In this document: one piece after another, positions 51,973-60,638 of the stretch
Layout of the letters: every line of letters begins with the position of its first letter
Position numbering within the stretch: the stretch's first letter is position 1
From: Rhodopseudomonas sp. P2A-2r
GTDB taxonomy: Bacteria; Pseudomonadota; Alphaproteobacteria; Rhizobiales; Xanthobacteraceae
Direction: 5' to 3'
NCBI RefSeq assembly: GCF_026015985.1
Contig: NZ_CP110389.1
Coordinates: 3,256,001 to 3,320,000 of the forward strand
Length of the DNA: 64,000 nucleotides
Program-made: the position numbers and the translations under genes
Notes under the pieces: generated by a model
Databases searched by the model: none
What the model was told of the DNA's origin: nothing
Seen by the model: only the letters and a program-made list of their open reading frames with translations

Positions 51973-53019
51973 ATGACTGACCAGATCTCCATTCCGGTGA
52001 CGCGGGCTGAGGCGTTCCTGGCCGGCCTGTTCGAGCGCGCGGGGCTACCGCCGGCCGCATCGGTGGAGATGGGGCGCGCGCTGGTCGATGCCGATGTCGC
52101 CGGTCTGCCGTCGCACGGACTGTCGCAGGCGGAGATGTATATCCGGCGGCTGCTGCTCGGCAGCGTGTCGGCTGAGGTCGAGCCTGTTGTGGTCGAGAGC
52201 CGTGAGGCGACCGCGGTGCTCGACGCGCGCGGCATGTTCGGCCATCTCGCTGGCGACCGGGCCATGAAGATCGCTATCGAGCGCAGCAAGACGTTCGGCG
52301 TCGGCGTGGTGGCGGTCCGCAATAGTTTCCATTTCGGCGCGGCAGCCCGCTATACGCAACAGGCCAGCGACAGCAACTGCGTCGGCATGGCCATGTGCAA
52401 TACCAAGCCGATGATGCCGGCGCCGGACGGCCTCGAGAAGCTGGTCGGCAACAATCCGTTGTCGATCGCGTTGCCGGTTTCCGACGGACCGGATTTCGTG
52501 CTCGACATGGCCATGAGCGAGGCGGCGCTCGGCAAGATCCGCGTCTATGAGCGGGAAGGGAAGCCACTTCCACCGACCTGGGCGGTGGACCGCGACGGCG
52601 ACCCCACCACGGATGCAAAGGCTGCCATCGACGGCATGCTGCTGCCCTCCGGCGGCGCCAAGGGCTTCGGCCTTGCGATGGCGATCAATCTGATGACCAG
52701 CCTGCTGGCGCAGGGGCCGGGCGGCGACGACGTCGCGCCGCTGTACGGCGACCTGTCCAGGCCGTTCCTGTGTTCGCTGCTGTTCCTCGCTATCGATATC
52801 GGTCACTTCCGGCCGGAGCAGGCGTTTCGCGATGCGGCGTCGGCGGAGCTGGCGCGGGTGCGCGGCTCGAAAGCGCGGAACGGGGCCTTGCGCACGCCGG
52901 GCGAGCGCAGCTGGACCCGACGTCATAGCGGTAACCAGACGATCCAGATTCCCAAGGCTTTGGCCGATGGCTTGAACCGCCTGGCCGATGAGATCGGCGG
53001 AGTGGCGCGACTTGGCTAG
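51973..53019 (+). CDS. Ldh family malate/lactate/ureidoglycolate-type dehydrogenase
   Basis: This encodes 348 residues. DVAGLPSHGLSQAEMYIRRL (catalytic His), GVGVVAVRNSFHFGAAARYT and NPLSIALPVSDGPDFVLDMA define the Ldh_2 family, which oxidises 2-hydroxy acids with NAD(P). The G-G-A-K-G-F motif is also present (LLPSGGAKGFGLA). It is the third gene of the operon that begins at 49938. Substrate unknown. Confidence 0.88.
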   Translation: MTDQISIPVTRAEAFLAGLFERAGLPPAASVEMGRALVDADVAGLPSHGLSQAEMYIRRLLLGSVSAEVEPVVVESREATAVLDARGMFGHLAGDRAMKIAIERSKTFGVGVVAVRNSFHFGAAARYTQQASDSNCVGMAMCNTKPMMPAPDGLEKLVGNNPLSIALPVSDGPDFVLDMAMSEAALGKIRVYEREGKPLPPTWAVDRDGDPTTDAKAAIDGMLLPSGGAKGFGLAMAINLMTSLLAQGPGGDDVAPLYGDLSRPFLCSLLFLAIDIGHFRPEQAFRDAASAELARVRGSKARNGALRTPGERSWTRRHSGNQTIQIPKALADGLNRLADEIGGVARLG

Positions 53020-53059
53020 CTCTGCCGCCTGACCGCACTGCACGCTGAACCGTGCGACG

Positions 53060-53074
53060 TTCCATTGTGCGGAA
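53060..53074. promoter_or_regulatory. IclR-type operator site 2
   Basis: TTCCATTGTGCGGAA lies in the 155-base gap before the BKACE gene. Its reverse complement is identical to the site at 61583. A further GGAAT/ATTCC inverted repeat overlaps it on the right (53071-53088). Confidence 0.7.
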
Positions 53075-53174
53075 TGGCGGGACATTCCACAAGCCACCGT
53101 GCCGGCTTGCATTGTAGTACTTCGAACAAGCCGTCGAAGACGGCAACAGGAAACGCCGAGGATTGAGCCAGCCC

Positions 53175-54053
53175 ATGCAATCACGTGTCGTCATCACTTG
53201 TGCCGTGACGGGTAACCAGACCACGCCGGAGATGACTCCGCATCTGCCGATCACGCCGGCGCAGATCGCCGAAGCCTGTCTCGGCGCGGCTGCGGCAGGT
53301 GCGGCCATCGTGCATATCCATGTTCGCGATCCCGAGACCGGCCGTCCCTCCATGGAGATCGACTACTACCGTGACGTGGTGGATCGCATCCGCGCCGGGA
53401 ACAAGGAGGTTATCCTCAACCTGACCACCGGGCCGGGCGGCCGTTTCGTTCCCGATGCGGAGGATCCGAAGGTTGCCGGTCCCGGCACCACGCTGATGCG
53501 GCCGGAAGATCGGGTGGCGCATGTTGCACTGCTCAAGCCGGACATCTGCACGCTCGACCTCAACACCATGAATTCCGGCGGGCAGGTGGTGATCAACACG
53601 CCGGCAAATGTTCGCCGCATGGCGGCGGTGATCCGCCAGGCCGGCGTGAAGCCGGAGATCGAACTGTTCGACTCCGGCGACATCGCCCTCTGCCGCGATC
53701 TCATCGCCGACGGCACGCTGCAGGGCCCGATCCTCAGCTCGATCGTGATGGGCGTGAAGTACGGTTTCCAGCCATCGCCGGAGACGGTGCTGTATGCACG
53801 CAGCCAGCTTCCGCCCGGCACGGTGTGGACTGCCTTCGGCACCGGACGCAGCGCCTTTCCGATGGTGGTGCAATCCTATCTCGCAGGCGGCCATGTCCGT
53901 GTCGGGCTCGAGGATGGCATCTATCTCAGCAAGGGCGTTCTCGCCGAGACCAACGCCGCCATGGTTGAGAAGGCGCGCGGCATCGTCGAATCCCTTGGCG
54001 GACAGATAGCGACGGCGCGGGAGGCCCGCGAGATGCTGGCGCTGCCCATGTGA
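53175..54053 (+). CDS. BKACE family 3-keto-5-aminohexanoate cleavage-type enzyme
   Basis: This encodes 292 residues from the ATG at 53175 (a TTG at 53163 is an alternative). RVVITCAVTGNQTTPEMTPH and GAAIVHIHVRDPETGRPSME (HxH zinc ligands), with EIELFDSGDI and FGTGRSAFPMVVQSYLAGGH, are BKACE hallmarks. These zinc enzymes cleave a beta-keto acid with acetyl-CoA. The substrate is not deducible. An IclR-type site lies upstream. Confidence 0.88.
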   Translation: MQSRVVITCAVTGNQTTPEMTPHLPITPAQIAEACLGAAAAGAAIVHIHVRDPETGRPSMEIDYYRDVVDRIRAGNKEVILNLTTGPGGRFVPDAEDPKVAGPGTTLMRPEDRVAHVALLKPDICTLDLNTMNSGGQVVINTPANVRRMAAVIRQAGVKPEIELFDSGDIALCRDLIADGTLQGPILSSIVMGVKYGFQPSPETVLYARSQLPPGTVWTAFGTGRSAFPMVVQSYLAGGHVRVGLEDGIYLSKGVLAETNAAMVEKARGIVESLGGQIATAREAREMLALPM

Positions 54054-54063
54054 CGATAATTCG

Positions 54064-54086
54064 CTGACTTGACTGACTTGACTGAC
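54064..54086 (+). repeat. Short 9-base tandem repeat
   Basis: GACTTGACT occurs twice in tandem, with partial flanking copies, in the gap between the BKACE and binding-protein genes. It may simply be slippage; it could also affect a TTGAC-type -35 element. Confidence 0.4.
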
Positions 54087-54130
54087 ACCAAACAACGCAG
54101 GGCAAACCTGCAGCACAATCGGAGGAAGCC

Positions 54131-55099
54131 ATGCGTCTCTTGTCTCTCGGCCTTGTCGGCCTGGTCCTCGCTTTCGCGCCCTGTCACGAGGCCGCGGCGC
54201 AAAAATGGCCGGATCATCCGGTCACCCTGATCGTGCCGTTTCCGGCAGGGTCCGCCGTCGATACGCTCGCGCGGGCGGTCGCCAACAATCTCGGCGAAAA
54301 CCTCGGCAAGCAGTTCATCGTCGACAACCGCGCAGGGGCGGGCGGCGGCATCGGTGGCGCCGCCGTCGCAAAGGCGAGCCCGGACGGCTACACGCTGCTG
54401 TTCGGGACGCCTGCGCCGATCGCGCTCAACAAGCTGATGTACAAGAGCCTCGCTTACGATCCCGAGCGGGATTTCATGCCGGTGATCCTCGTTGCCAAGT
54501 CGCCGCTGATCGTCGCGACCAAGCTCGATTTCCCGGCGAAAACCTTCGCGGAACTGATCGCTTACGCCAAGGCGAACCCGGACAAGGTCAATGTCGGCCA
54601 TCCCGGCAACGGCACGCTCGGGCACATCACCTCGGAACTGATCCAGCAGTTCACCGGCGTGAAGATGACCAACGTGCCGTATCGCGGAACGGCGCCGCTG
54701 ACCACCGACCTGCTCGGTGGCGTTGTCGATGTCGTGATGGATTTCATGCCGACCTATGTGCAGCTGGTCGAGACGGGCAAGATCAAAGCGCTCGCCGTGA
54801 CCACCAGCGATCGCGCGGCACAATTGCCCAACGTTCCAACGGTGCAGGAATCCGGCTTCAAGGGTTTTGAGGCCTCCGCATGGTACGCGATGGTCGCGCC
54901 GACAGGCACGCCGAAGGAGATCGTCAGCACCTTGAACGAATTGGTGAACGCCTTCCTGAAGAGCGAGAAGGGCAAGGCGCTGCTCGCGCAGAATGCGCTG
55001 CAGCCGGTCGGTGGCACGCCGGAGGATCTCAAGGCATTCATCGCCAGCGAGCTCGCCAAGTGGAAGCCGGTGATCGAGGCCGCCAAGATCACGATGTAA
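54131..55099 (+). CDS. Tripartite tricarboxylate transporter substrate-binding protein (Bug/TctC family)
   Basis: This encodes 322 residues with a Sec signal (LLSLGLVGLVLAFAPCHEAA, cleavage near AAAQ). VTLIVPFPAGSAVDTLARAV, DNRAGAGGGIGGAAVAKASP and NVPYRGTAPLTTDLLGGVVD are Bug-family motifs. It presents a carboxylate in the periplasm, presumably the substrate of the surrounding enzymes. No TctA/TctB genes are seen. Confidence 0.88.
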   Translation: MRLLSLGLVGLVLAFAPCHEAAAQKWPDHPVTLIVPFPAGSAVDTLARAVANNLGENLGKQFIVDNRAGAGGGIGGAAVAKASPDGYTLLFGTPAPIALNKLMYKSLAYDPERDFMPVILVAKSPLIVATKLDFPAKTFAELIAYAKANPDKVNVGHPGNGTLGHITSELIQQFTGVKMTNVPYRGTAPLTTDLLGGVVDVVMDFMPTYVQLVETGKIKALAVTTSDRAAQLPNVPTVQESGFKGFEASAWYAMVAPTGTPKEIVSTLNELVNAFLKSEKGKALLAQNALQPVGGTPEDLKAFIASELAKWKPVIEAAKITM

Positions 55100-55112
55100 G
55101 AAAGAGGGCTCT

Positions 55113-55247
55113 TGTCCCGGACGCAGTGCAATGCGCCTCCGTCAGGAGGCGACATGCACTGCAGAGCCGGGACCGCCAAAAACTCCGAGCTCGGCACGGT
55201 CCCGGCTCTGCGGAGCGGCATAAGAATGCCGCACCGCGTCCGGGACA
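55113..55247. repeat. Nested palindromic intergenic element
   Basis: Outer arms TGTCCCGGACGC (55113-55124) and GCGTCCGGGACA (55236-55247) enclose a 15-bp pair GCAGAGCCGGGACCG/CGGTCCCGGCTCTGC (55161-55175 and 55197-55211) and two small hairpins (GCCTCC/GGAGGC and GCGGCAT/ATGCCGC). Such composite palindromes recur between genes in Bradyrhizobium genomes. It may act as a terminator-like or mRNA-stability element. Confidence 0.7.
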
Positions 55248-55294
55248 CGAGGCCTGATCGCAGATCTCTGTCGATTCAATTGAAAGCACCTGAG

Positions 55295-56055
55295 ATGTCC
55301 GCCATCCAAGTTCCTGCGTTACCGATCCCGAAAGTCGCGCTCGTCACAGGCGGCAGCAGCGGCATCGGCAAGGCCATCGCGGTGCGGCTTGCCGCGCTGG
55401 GGGCGCTGTCGTGGTCGGCTACAACAGCCGGCGGGAACAGGCCGAAGAGGTGGTCGCCGGCCTGCAGGGCACCGGGCACCTCGCCATGCGCATCGCCATC
55501 GACGATCCGCAATCCATCACGGCAGCCGCGACAGCTGTGACGGAAAAATACGGGCGCCTCGATGCACTGGTCAATTGCGGAGGCGCGACTACGCCCGTGC
55601 CGGCCAACGATCTTGACGGGCTGACCGACGCGATCTTCGATCGCACCGTGACGATCAATCTGCGCGGACCATTCGCCATGGTCCGGGCTTTCCGTCCGTT
55701 GCTGGAAAAGGGCAGCAGCGCGACCATCGTCAACATCTCGTCGATCGCGGCGCGCACGGGGATGGGCAGCAGCCTGGCCTATCTGGCGGCGAAGGCCGGC
55801 GTCGACGCGCTGACGGTCGCGCTCGCCAAAATCCTCGGGCCGCAGATCCGCGTGTTCTCGATCTCGCCGGCCGGCGTGGACACCGATTTCGTCGCCGGGC
55901 GAACGCGTGAACAGCTGCAGAAGGTCGCCGACCGGATGCCGCTCGCCCACATCACCACGCCCGACGACGTCGCAAGGGCCGTCGTGGCGTGCATCGTCCA
56001 CCTCACCAGTTCGACGGGAATTGTGGTGCCGGTGGACGAGGGCCGCCACCTTTAG
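55295..56055 (+). CDS. Short-chain dehydrogenase/reductase, frameshifted in this sequence
   Basis: The start gives KVALVTGGSSGIGKAIAVRL, the NAD(P)-binding motif. Between 55400 and 55408 one base is missing. The next frame reads VVVGYNSRREQAEEVVAGLQ, VNISSIAARTGMGSSLAYLA with the YxxxK active site (YLAAK) and ends at 56055 (total 3n+2). It is a FabG-like classical SDR of about 253 residues. A misread in a G-run (CTGGGGGCG) is a simple explanation. Substrate unknown. Confidence 0.8.
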
Positions 56056-56085
56056 GTCTGACGCCCGCGACATGGAGAAAGCACA

Positions 56086-57519
56086 ATGAACAAGTTGAAG
56101 TTCTACATCGACGGCGCCTGGGTCGATCCGGCCACGCCGTCGACGTTGGGCATCGTCAATCCCGCCACCGAGGAGACCTTTGCGCAAATCAGCCTGGGCT
56201 CGCGGCAGGATGTCGATCGTGCCGCCAGGGCGGCCCGCCGCGCTTTCGCGACCTGGTGCGACGTCAGCGTCGAGGCCCGCCTCACCTACCTGCGGAAGGT
56301 CATCGAGGGCTTCAGGGCGCGGCTGCCCGACCTGGCGCGGATGATGACGCTCGAAATGGGCGCACCGATCACCTTTGCGACCGAACGCCAGGCGACCGTC
56401 GCGCTGTTTCACTTCGAAGAGGCCGCGCGCGTGCTGGCGGAGTACCGGTTCGAGGAGCGGATGGGGAACGAAATCGTCCGGCGTGAACCGATTGGCGTCT
56501 GCGGACTCATCACGCCGTGGAACTGGCCCCTCAACCAGGTGGCCTCCAAGGTCGCACCGGCGCTGGCGACCGGGTGCACCGTGGTGCTGAAGCCCAGTGA
56601 GATCGCGCCGCTCAGTGCCATGCTGCTCGCCGAGATCATTCACGATGCCGGGATCCCGGCCGGTGTCTTCAATCTCGTCAACGGCGACGGACCTGTGGTG
56701 GGCGAGGCGATCGCCGCCCATCCCGCCATCGACATGGTGTCGTTCACAGGATCGACATCCGCCGGCATCCGGGTGGCCAAGCTGGCCGCGGACACGGTGA
56801 AGCGCGTGGCCCAGGAGCTGGGCGGCAAGTCCGCCAATATCATCCTGGGCGACGCAGACCTGAAGACTGCGGTGATCGAAGGCGTACACGCCTGCTATAC
56901 CAACGGCGGCCAGAACTGCCAGTCGCCGACGCGCATGCTGATCCCGCGCGCCTCGCGCGACGCGGCCTTCGCGGCGGCGCGCGAGGCCGTCGACAGCATA
57001 CGCCTCGGCGACCCGCTCGATCCGGCTTCGACCATGGGGCCGATGGTGAACCAGGGACAATTCGACAAGATCCAGGATCTGATCCAGTCCGGCATCGACG
57101 AAGGCGCGACGCTGGTCGCCGGCGGCATGGGACGGCCGGCGGAAGTCAATCGCGGTTATTACGTTCGCCCGACGGTGTTCGGCGACGTGACGCCGCAGAT
57201 GCGGATCGCCCGCGAGGAGATCTTCGGGCCCGTGATGTCCATCATGAGCTACGACACCGAGGACGAAGCGGTCGACATCGCCAACGACACGCCATTCGGC
57301 CTAGCGGGCTTCGTGCAGTCGAAAGACCTCGACCGCGCGCGAAAAATCGCCAACCGCATCCGGGCAGGGCGGGTCTATCTCAACGGCGCGCGCTTCGATC
57401 GCAGCCTGCCGTTCGGCGGCTACAAGCAGTCGGGCAATGGCCGCGAGTTCGGGGTGTTCGGATTTGAGGAATATCTCGAGGTCAAGGCGATCCTCGGCTA
57501 CCGGGCGAGCGCGCAATGA
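56086..57519 (+). CDS. Aldehyde dehydrogenase family protein
   Basis: This encodes 477 residues, full length. Catalytic residues: Asn146 in ITPWNWPLN, Glu244 in AQELGGKSANII and Cys278 in NGGQNCQSPTRM. It oxidises an aldehyde to the acid with NAD(P). Its stop overlaps the next start (ATGA). Confidence 0.92.
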   Translation: MNKLKFYIDGAWVDPATPSTLGIVNPATEETFAQISLGSRQDVDRAARAARRAFATWCDVSVEARLTYLRKVIEGFRARLPDLARMMTLEMGAPITFATERQATVALFHFEEAARVLAEYRFEERMGNEIVRREPIGVCGLITPWNWPLNQVASKVAPALATGCTVVLKPSEIAPLSAMLLAEIIHDAGIPAGVFNLVNGDGPVVGEAIAAHPAIDMVSFTGSTSAGIRVAKLAADTVKRVAQELGGKSANIILGDADLKTAVIEGVHACYTNGGQNCQSPTRMLIPRASRDAAFAAAREAVDSIRLGDPLDPASTMGPMVNQGQFDKIQDLIQSGIDEGATLVAGGMGRPAEVNRGYYVRPTVFGDVTPQMRIAREEIFGPVMSIMSYDTEDEAVDIANDTPFGLAGFVQSKDLDRARKIANRIRAGRVYLNGARFDRSLPFGGYKQSGNGREFGVFGFEEYLEVKAILGYRASAQ

Positions 57520-58580
57520 CCCGCATGAATGTCACCGTCGGCGGCACACCGCTGAAGAATCCGCTGATCGCCGGATCGGCCGAGCACCACATCGCGGCGG
57601 ATGGCGTTCGGCGCGCCTTGCGCACCGGCGCCGGCGCGGTGGTGGTCAAGTCCATCAACGAGTCGGAGCGCGGCCGCGACCAGCTGCAGCGCGCGCAGTA
57701 CATGCTGCTGGACGAGCAGTGGCGCGAAATCCCGTGGACGCCGGAGGCGCCGGCCACGGCGTTCATCGCCACCCGCTCCGGGCTGACCCCGCAGGACTTC
57801 GCGGCCTGGCTCGAGCAGACGGTGCAGCTCGATCGCGAGGCCAAGGCGATGGATTCTTATGCCATTGCCAGCCTGATCGTCGCGGATCTCGCGAACACCG
57901 TGGCGATGGCCAGGCAGGTCGAGCAGGCCGGTGTGCGCATCCTCGAACTCAACATCGGCACGCCCTATGCGAGCCAGGCCAGAGGCGTGGTGTCGACCGA
58001 GCTCGATCCCGAGCGGGTGGCGATGATCGTCTCCACGGTGCGGCAGGCGATCGGCATTCCATTGTGGGTCAAGCTCACCGGGCAGAGCGAGCGCGTGCCC
58101 GATCTCGCTGCTGCGGCGTATCGCGGCGGCGGCGACGCGGTCATCATGGCAGGACGCCTGCTTGGATTCGTCCCCGACGTCGAGACATTGCAGCCGCTTC
58201 TGGGCACCGCCCTGGGGGTCGGCGGGTTTTGGAATCTGCCGCTCACCTGTTACTGGCTGGCCGTGTCGCGACAGCAGAACGGTCCAGACAAGCCGTTGAT
58301 TGCCACCAATGGCGTGCGCAACGGACTCGATATCGTCCGGGCGATGCTGGCCGGTGCCAGCGCCGTGGAGATGGCCTCGGAGGTGATGCTGCGCGGATCG
58401 TCGGTGCTGTCAGACGCCTTGCAGGAGCTTGATGCTTACCTGCAGCGCAAGGGGCTCACGGCCGCCGAGCTTGTCGGCGTTGCCGCGGATCAGCGCAAGG
58501 CGTTTTCCGATATGCCATTGCGGACCGACGACTGGAAAAAATATGTTGCCGACGGCGAAGCGAGCATTCGAAAGGATTGA
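57516..58580 (+). CDS. Dihydroorotate dehydrogenase-like flavoprotein
   Basis: This encodes 354 residues. NPLIAGSAEHHIAADGVRRA, VRILELNIGTPYASQARGVV and IPLWVKLTGQSERVPDLAAA, with IATNGVRNGLDIVRAMLAGA, follow the FMN-binding TIM barrel of class 1 DHODs and dihydropyrimidine dehydrogenases. In a catabolic cluster it is unlikely to be the pyrimidine biosynthesis enzyme. It may reduce or oxidise a ring substrate. Confidence 0.75.
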   Translation: MTRMNVTVGGTPLKNPLIAGSAEHHIAADGVRRALRTGAGAVVVKSINESERGRDQLQRAQYMLLDEQWREIPWTPEAPATAFIATRSGLTPQDFAAWLEQTVQLDREAKAMDSYAIASLIVADLANTVAMARQVEQAGVRILELNIGTPYASQARGVVSTELDPERVAMIVSTVRQAIGIPLWVKLTGQSERVPDLAAAAYRGGGDAVIMAGRLLGFVPDVETLQPLLGTALGVGGFWNLPLTCYWLAVSRQQNGPDKPLIATNGVRNGLDIVRAMLAGASAVEMASEVMLRGSSVLSDALQELDAYLQRKGLTAAELVGVAADQRKAFSDMPLRTDDWKKYVADGEASIRKD

Positions 58581-58584
58581 CGAT

Positions 58585-59787
58585 ATGCGATCAATGAACC
58601 GGCGGGCGACCGCACTGGGGCTGCTTGCGGCGGCATTCTGCCTTGCGCATGCTGCACCAGGTCACAGCCAGACCTGGCCGACGCATGCTGTCACGATCGT
58701 TGTGCCGTTCACGGCCGGCACCACCTCGGATGTGATCGCCCGTAGCCTCGCCCAGGAATTGAGCGCGAAGTTCGGTCAGCCCTTCATCGTTGAAAACAAG
58801 GGCGGCGCCGGCGGCAATATCGGCGCGGCCAGCGTTGCGCGCGCTGCACCTGATGGCTACACGATCCTGTTTGCGACGACGTCGCAAGCCGCCACCAACA
58901 AGCTGATGTACAAGCACATGGAATACGATCCGCAGCGCGATTTCGCGCCGGTCGTGCTGGTCGGCAAGGCGCCGGTGATCGTCACGGCTCGGCCCGATGC
59001 GCCGTATAACTCGCTGGCCGAATTCATCACCTATGCGAAAGCTAATCCGAACAAGGTCACCGGCGGCTTTCCCGGCAACGGCACGCTGGGCCACATCACC
59101 GGGGAACTGCTGGCAAGCAAGGCCGGCATCGAATTCGGCAAGACGCAGTACCGCGGTGCGGCCGCCATCCTCGCCGATCTTCTCGGAGGTCACATCGATA
59201 TCGGCATGGACTCGATGGCGCCTTACGTGTCCAACGTCCGCGAAGGCAAGATCAAGGCGCTGGCCATTGCATCGTCCAAACGGTGGTCGGTGCTGCCGGA
59301 TGTGCCGACGGTCGCGGAGTCCGGCCTTCCAGGTTTCGAGGCCAGTGTCTGGTACGCCATGCTGGTGCCGGCCAAGGTGCCTTCCGACATCGTGGACAGA
59401 CTGAATGCAGCCACCAATGTGTGGCTGAAAGATCCGAAGACCCAGGAATCGCTGGTTAGCTTCGGTTCTGAGCCGGCAGGCGGAAGTCCGGCCGATCTGG
59501 CGGCCTTCACGCAGTCCGAGATCGACAAGTGGAGCCCGATCATCAAGGACGCCAACATCACCTTTGACAAGGCGTCGTCGATAACCTGGCATCACACGGG
59601 GGCGCGGCGCGGCGTTCGGCCGCCGCGCTTTGCAGCGGCGGGCTGGTCCGCGCCGTGGCCTTGGCCGAGCTTGCGCGAGATCTGCCGGGCCGTCTCGATC
59701 AGCTGCGCCACATCGGACGGCCGCGGCTTCTCGGGCAGAAACTGGATCGAGCCGACCAGTGCGACACAGGCAATGCAGGCATCCTGA
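58585..59787 (+). CDS. Tripartite tricarboxylate transporter substrate-binding protein (Bug/TctC family), end uncertain
   Basis: The start at 58585 gives a signal peptide (RRATALGLLAAAFCLAHAAP). Bug motifs: VTIVVPFTAGTTSDVIARSL, ENKGGAGGNIGAASVARAAP and KTQYRGAAAILADLLGGHID. The typical C-terminus is reached at about 59570 (WSPIIKDANITFD). The open frame runs 70 codons further, into the convergent IclR gene, with sequence that looks non-native. The natural stop may have been lost by a one-base error or real mutation near 59570-59590. Confidence 0.8.
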   Translation: MRSMNRRATALGLLAAAFCLAHAAPGHSQTWPTHAVTIVVPFTAGTTSDVIARSLAQELSAKFGQPFIVENKGGAGGNIGAASVARAAPDGYTILFATTSQAATNKLMYKHMEYDPQRDFAPVVLVGKAPVIVTARPDAPYNSLAEFITYAKANPNKVTGGFPGNGTLGHITGELLASKAGIEFGKTQYRGAAAILADLLGGHIDIGMDSMAPYVSNVREGKIKALAIASSKRWSVLPDVPTVAESGLPGFEASVWYAMLVPAKVPSDIVDRLNAATNVWLKDPKTQESLVSFGSEPAGGSPADLAAFTQSEIDKWSPIIKDANITFDKASSITWHHTGARRGVRPPRFAAAGWSAPWPWPSLREICRAVSISCATSDGRGFSGRNWIEPTSATQAMQAS

Positions 59788-60419
59788 GCATCGAAGATCG
59801 GCGCCGCCACCGCGTTCAGGCCGAGCATGGCCTGTTCCGGCGCCGTGGCAAAACCCAGCCGGACAACTTCCTGCAATTCCTGCTCGATCTTGCGTGCCGA
59901 CACGATGGTCCTGTCGGTGAAGCGCTGAAGCGGCTGGCCGAGCAGTCGGGCACGCAGCGGCAGCGGCGCAAACGCCAGCATCACCTTGCCCTGGGCCGAG
60001 GCATGAAAAGCCAGCTCGCTGCCCGGCCGCACGCCGATTTCGATCGGAGACCTGCCGGACAGCTTGCTCAGAACCAGCGCGCCGCGCGGCGTCATTTCGG
60101 ACAGCACCACCGGATGCCCAAGCGCATCGCGCAATTGCCGCATCGGCCCGTCGGCGAGGTGCACGAGATCCGTCTCCGGCGCATGCCGGGCGAGCAGGCG
60201 GCTCCGCGGGCCGATGGCGTAGCGCGACGTCGTCGCGTTCTGCGCCAGATAGCCGCGTTCGACCAGCGTCTGCAGATGCCGGTGCACCGATCCCTTGGTC
60301 ATGTTCAGGCGTTCGGCGATCTGCGTCACGCCCAACTCGTCGTCAGCGAAGGCGACCGCCTCCAGCACATCGATGGCAAGTTGGACGGAGTGGACCCCGC
60401 CCGGTTTCAGTTCGTTCAT
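59592..60419 (-). CDS. IclR family transcriptional regulator (second)
   Basis: This encodes 275 residues from the ATG at 60419. The DNA-binding part is DDELGVTQIAERLNMTKGSV followed by HRHLQTLVERGYLAQNATTS. The effector domain includes PGSELAFHASAQGKVMLAFA and MLGLNAVAAPIFDAQDACIA. The C-terminus is basic and Pro-rich. It diverges from the second DUF6282 gene, whose promoter carries a GAAAC-AGA-GTTTC palindrome that is probably its operator. Confidence 0.88.
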   Translation of the reverse strand: MNELKPGGVHSVQLAIDVLEAVAFADDELGVTQIAERLNMTKGSVHRHLQTLVERGYLAQNATTSRYAIGPRSRLLARHAPETDLVHLADGPMRQLRDALGHPVVLSEMTPRGALVLSKLSGRSPIEIGVRPGSELAFHASAQGKVMLAFAPLPLRARLLGQPLQRFTDRTIVSARKIEQELQEVVRLGFATAPEQAMLGLNAVAAPIFDAQDACIACVALVGSIQFLPEKPRPSDVAQLIETARQISRKLGQGHGADQPAAAKRGGRTPRRAPV

Positions 60420-60527
60420 CGGATCTCCGCAGCAGTTCACGAGCGCGGAACAACGTAACGCAAAGTCGCGCAAGTGCAATCGATGTTGCAACGCTGGCGC
60501 TCATCGAGCCGAGATTCCGCTTGGCTG

Positions 60528-60556
60528 TTGACAGGCCGTTCGACACTGCATTAACT
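60528..60556 (+). promoter_or_regulatory. Promoter of the second DUF6282 gene
   Basis: TTGACA at 60528-60533 is followed 17 bases later by TTAACT (60551-60556), a sigma-70-like pair. The expected start is just before or at the palindrome at 60563. Confidence 0.5.
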
Positions 60557-60562
60557 TAAAAT

Positions 60563-60575
60563 GAAACAGAGTTTC
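60563..60575. promoter_or_regulatory. Palindromic operator for the second IclR regulator
   Basis: GAAAC-AGA-GTTTC is a perfect inverted repeat located at the predicted transcription start, between the divergent IclR and DUF6282 genes. It differs from the TTCC-N7-GGAA sites of the first regulator. Confidence 0.55.
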
Positions 60576-60638
60576 GCTCTCGCGAACAATTTATGCGAGA
60601 TCACCGGGCAGCGCTAGAACCAAGAAGGCGGTGAGGAA

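Noticed and set aside
55276..57060. A 594-codon antisense frame across the SDR and aldehyde dehydrogenase genes
   Set aside because: The rightward genes have full family motifs; the antisense product is rich in Arg, Gly and His with no domain.
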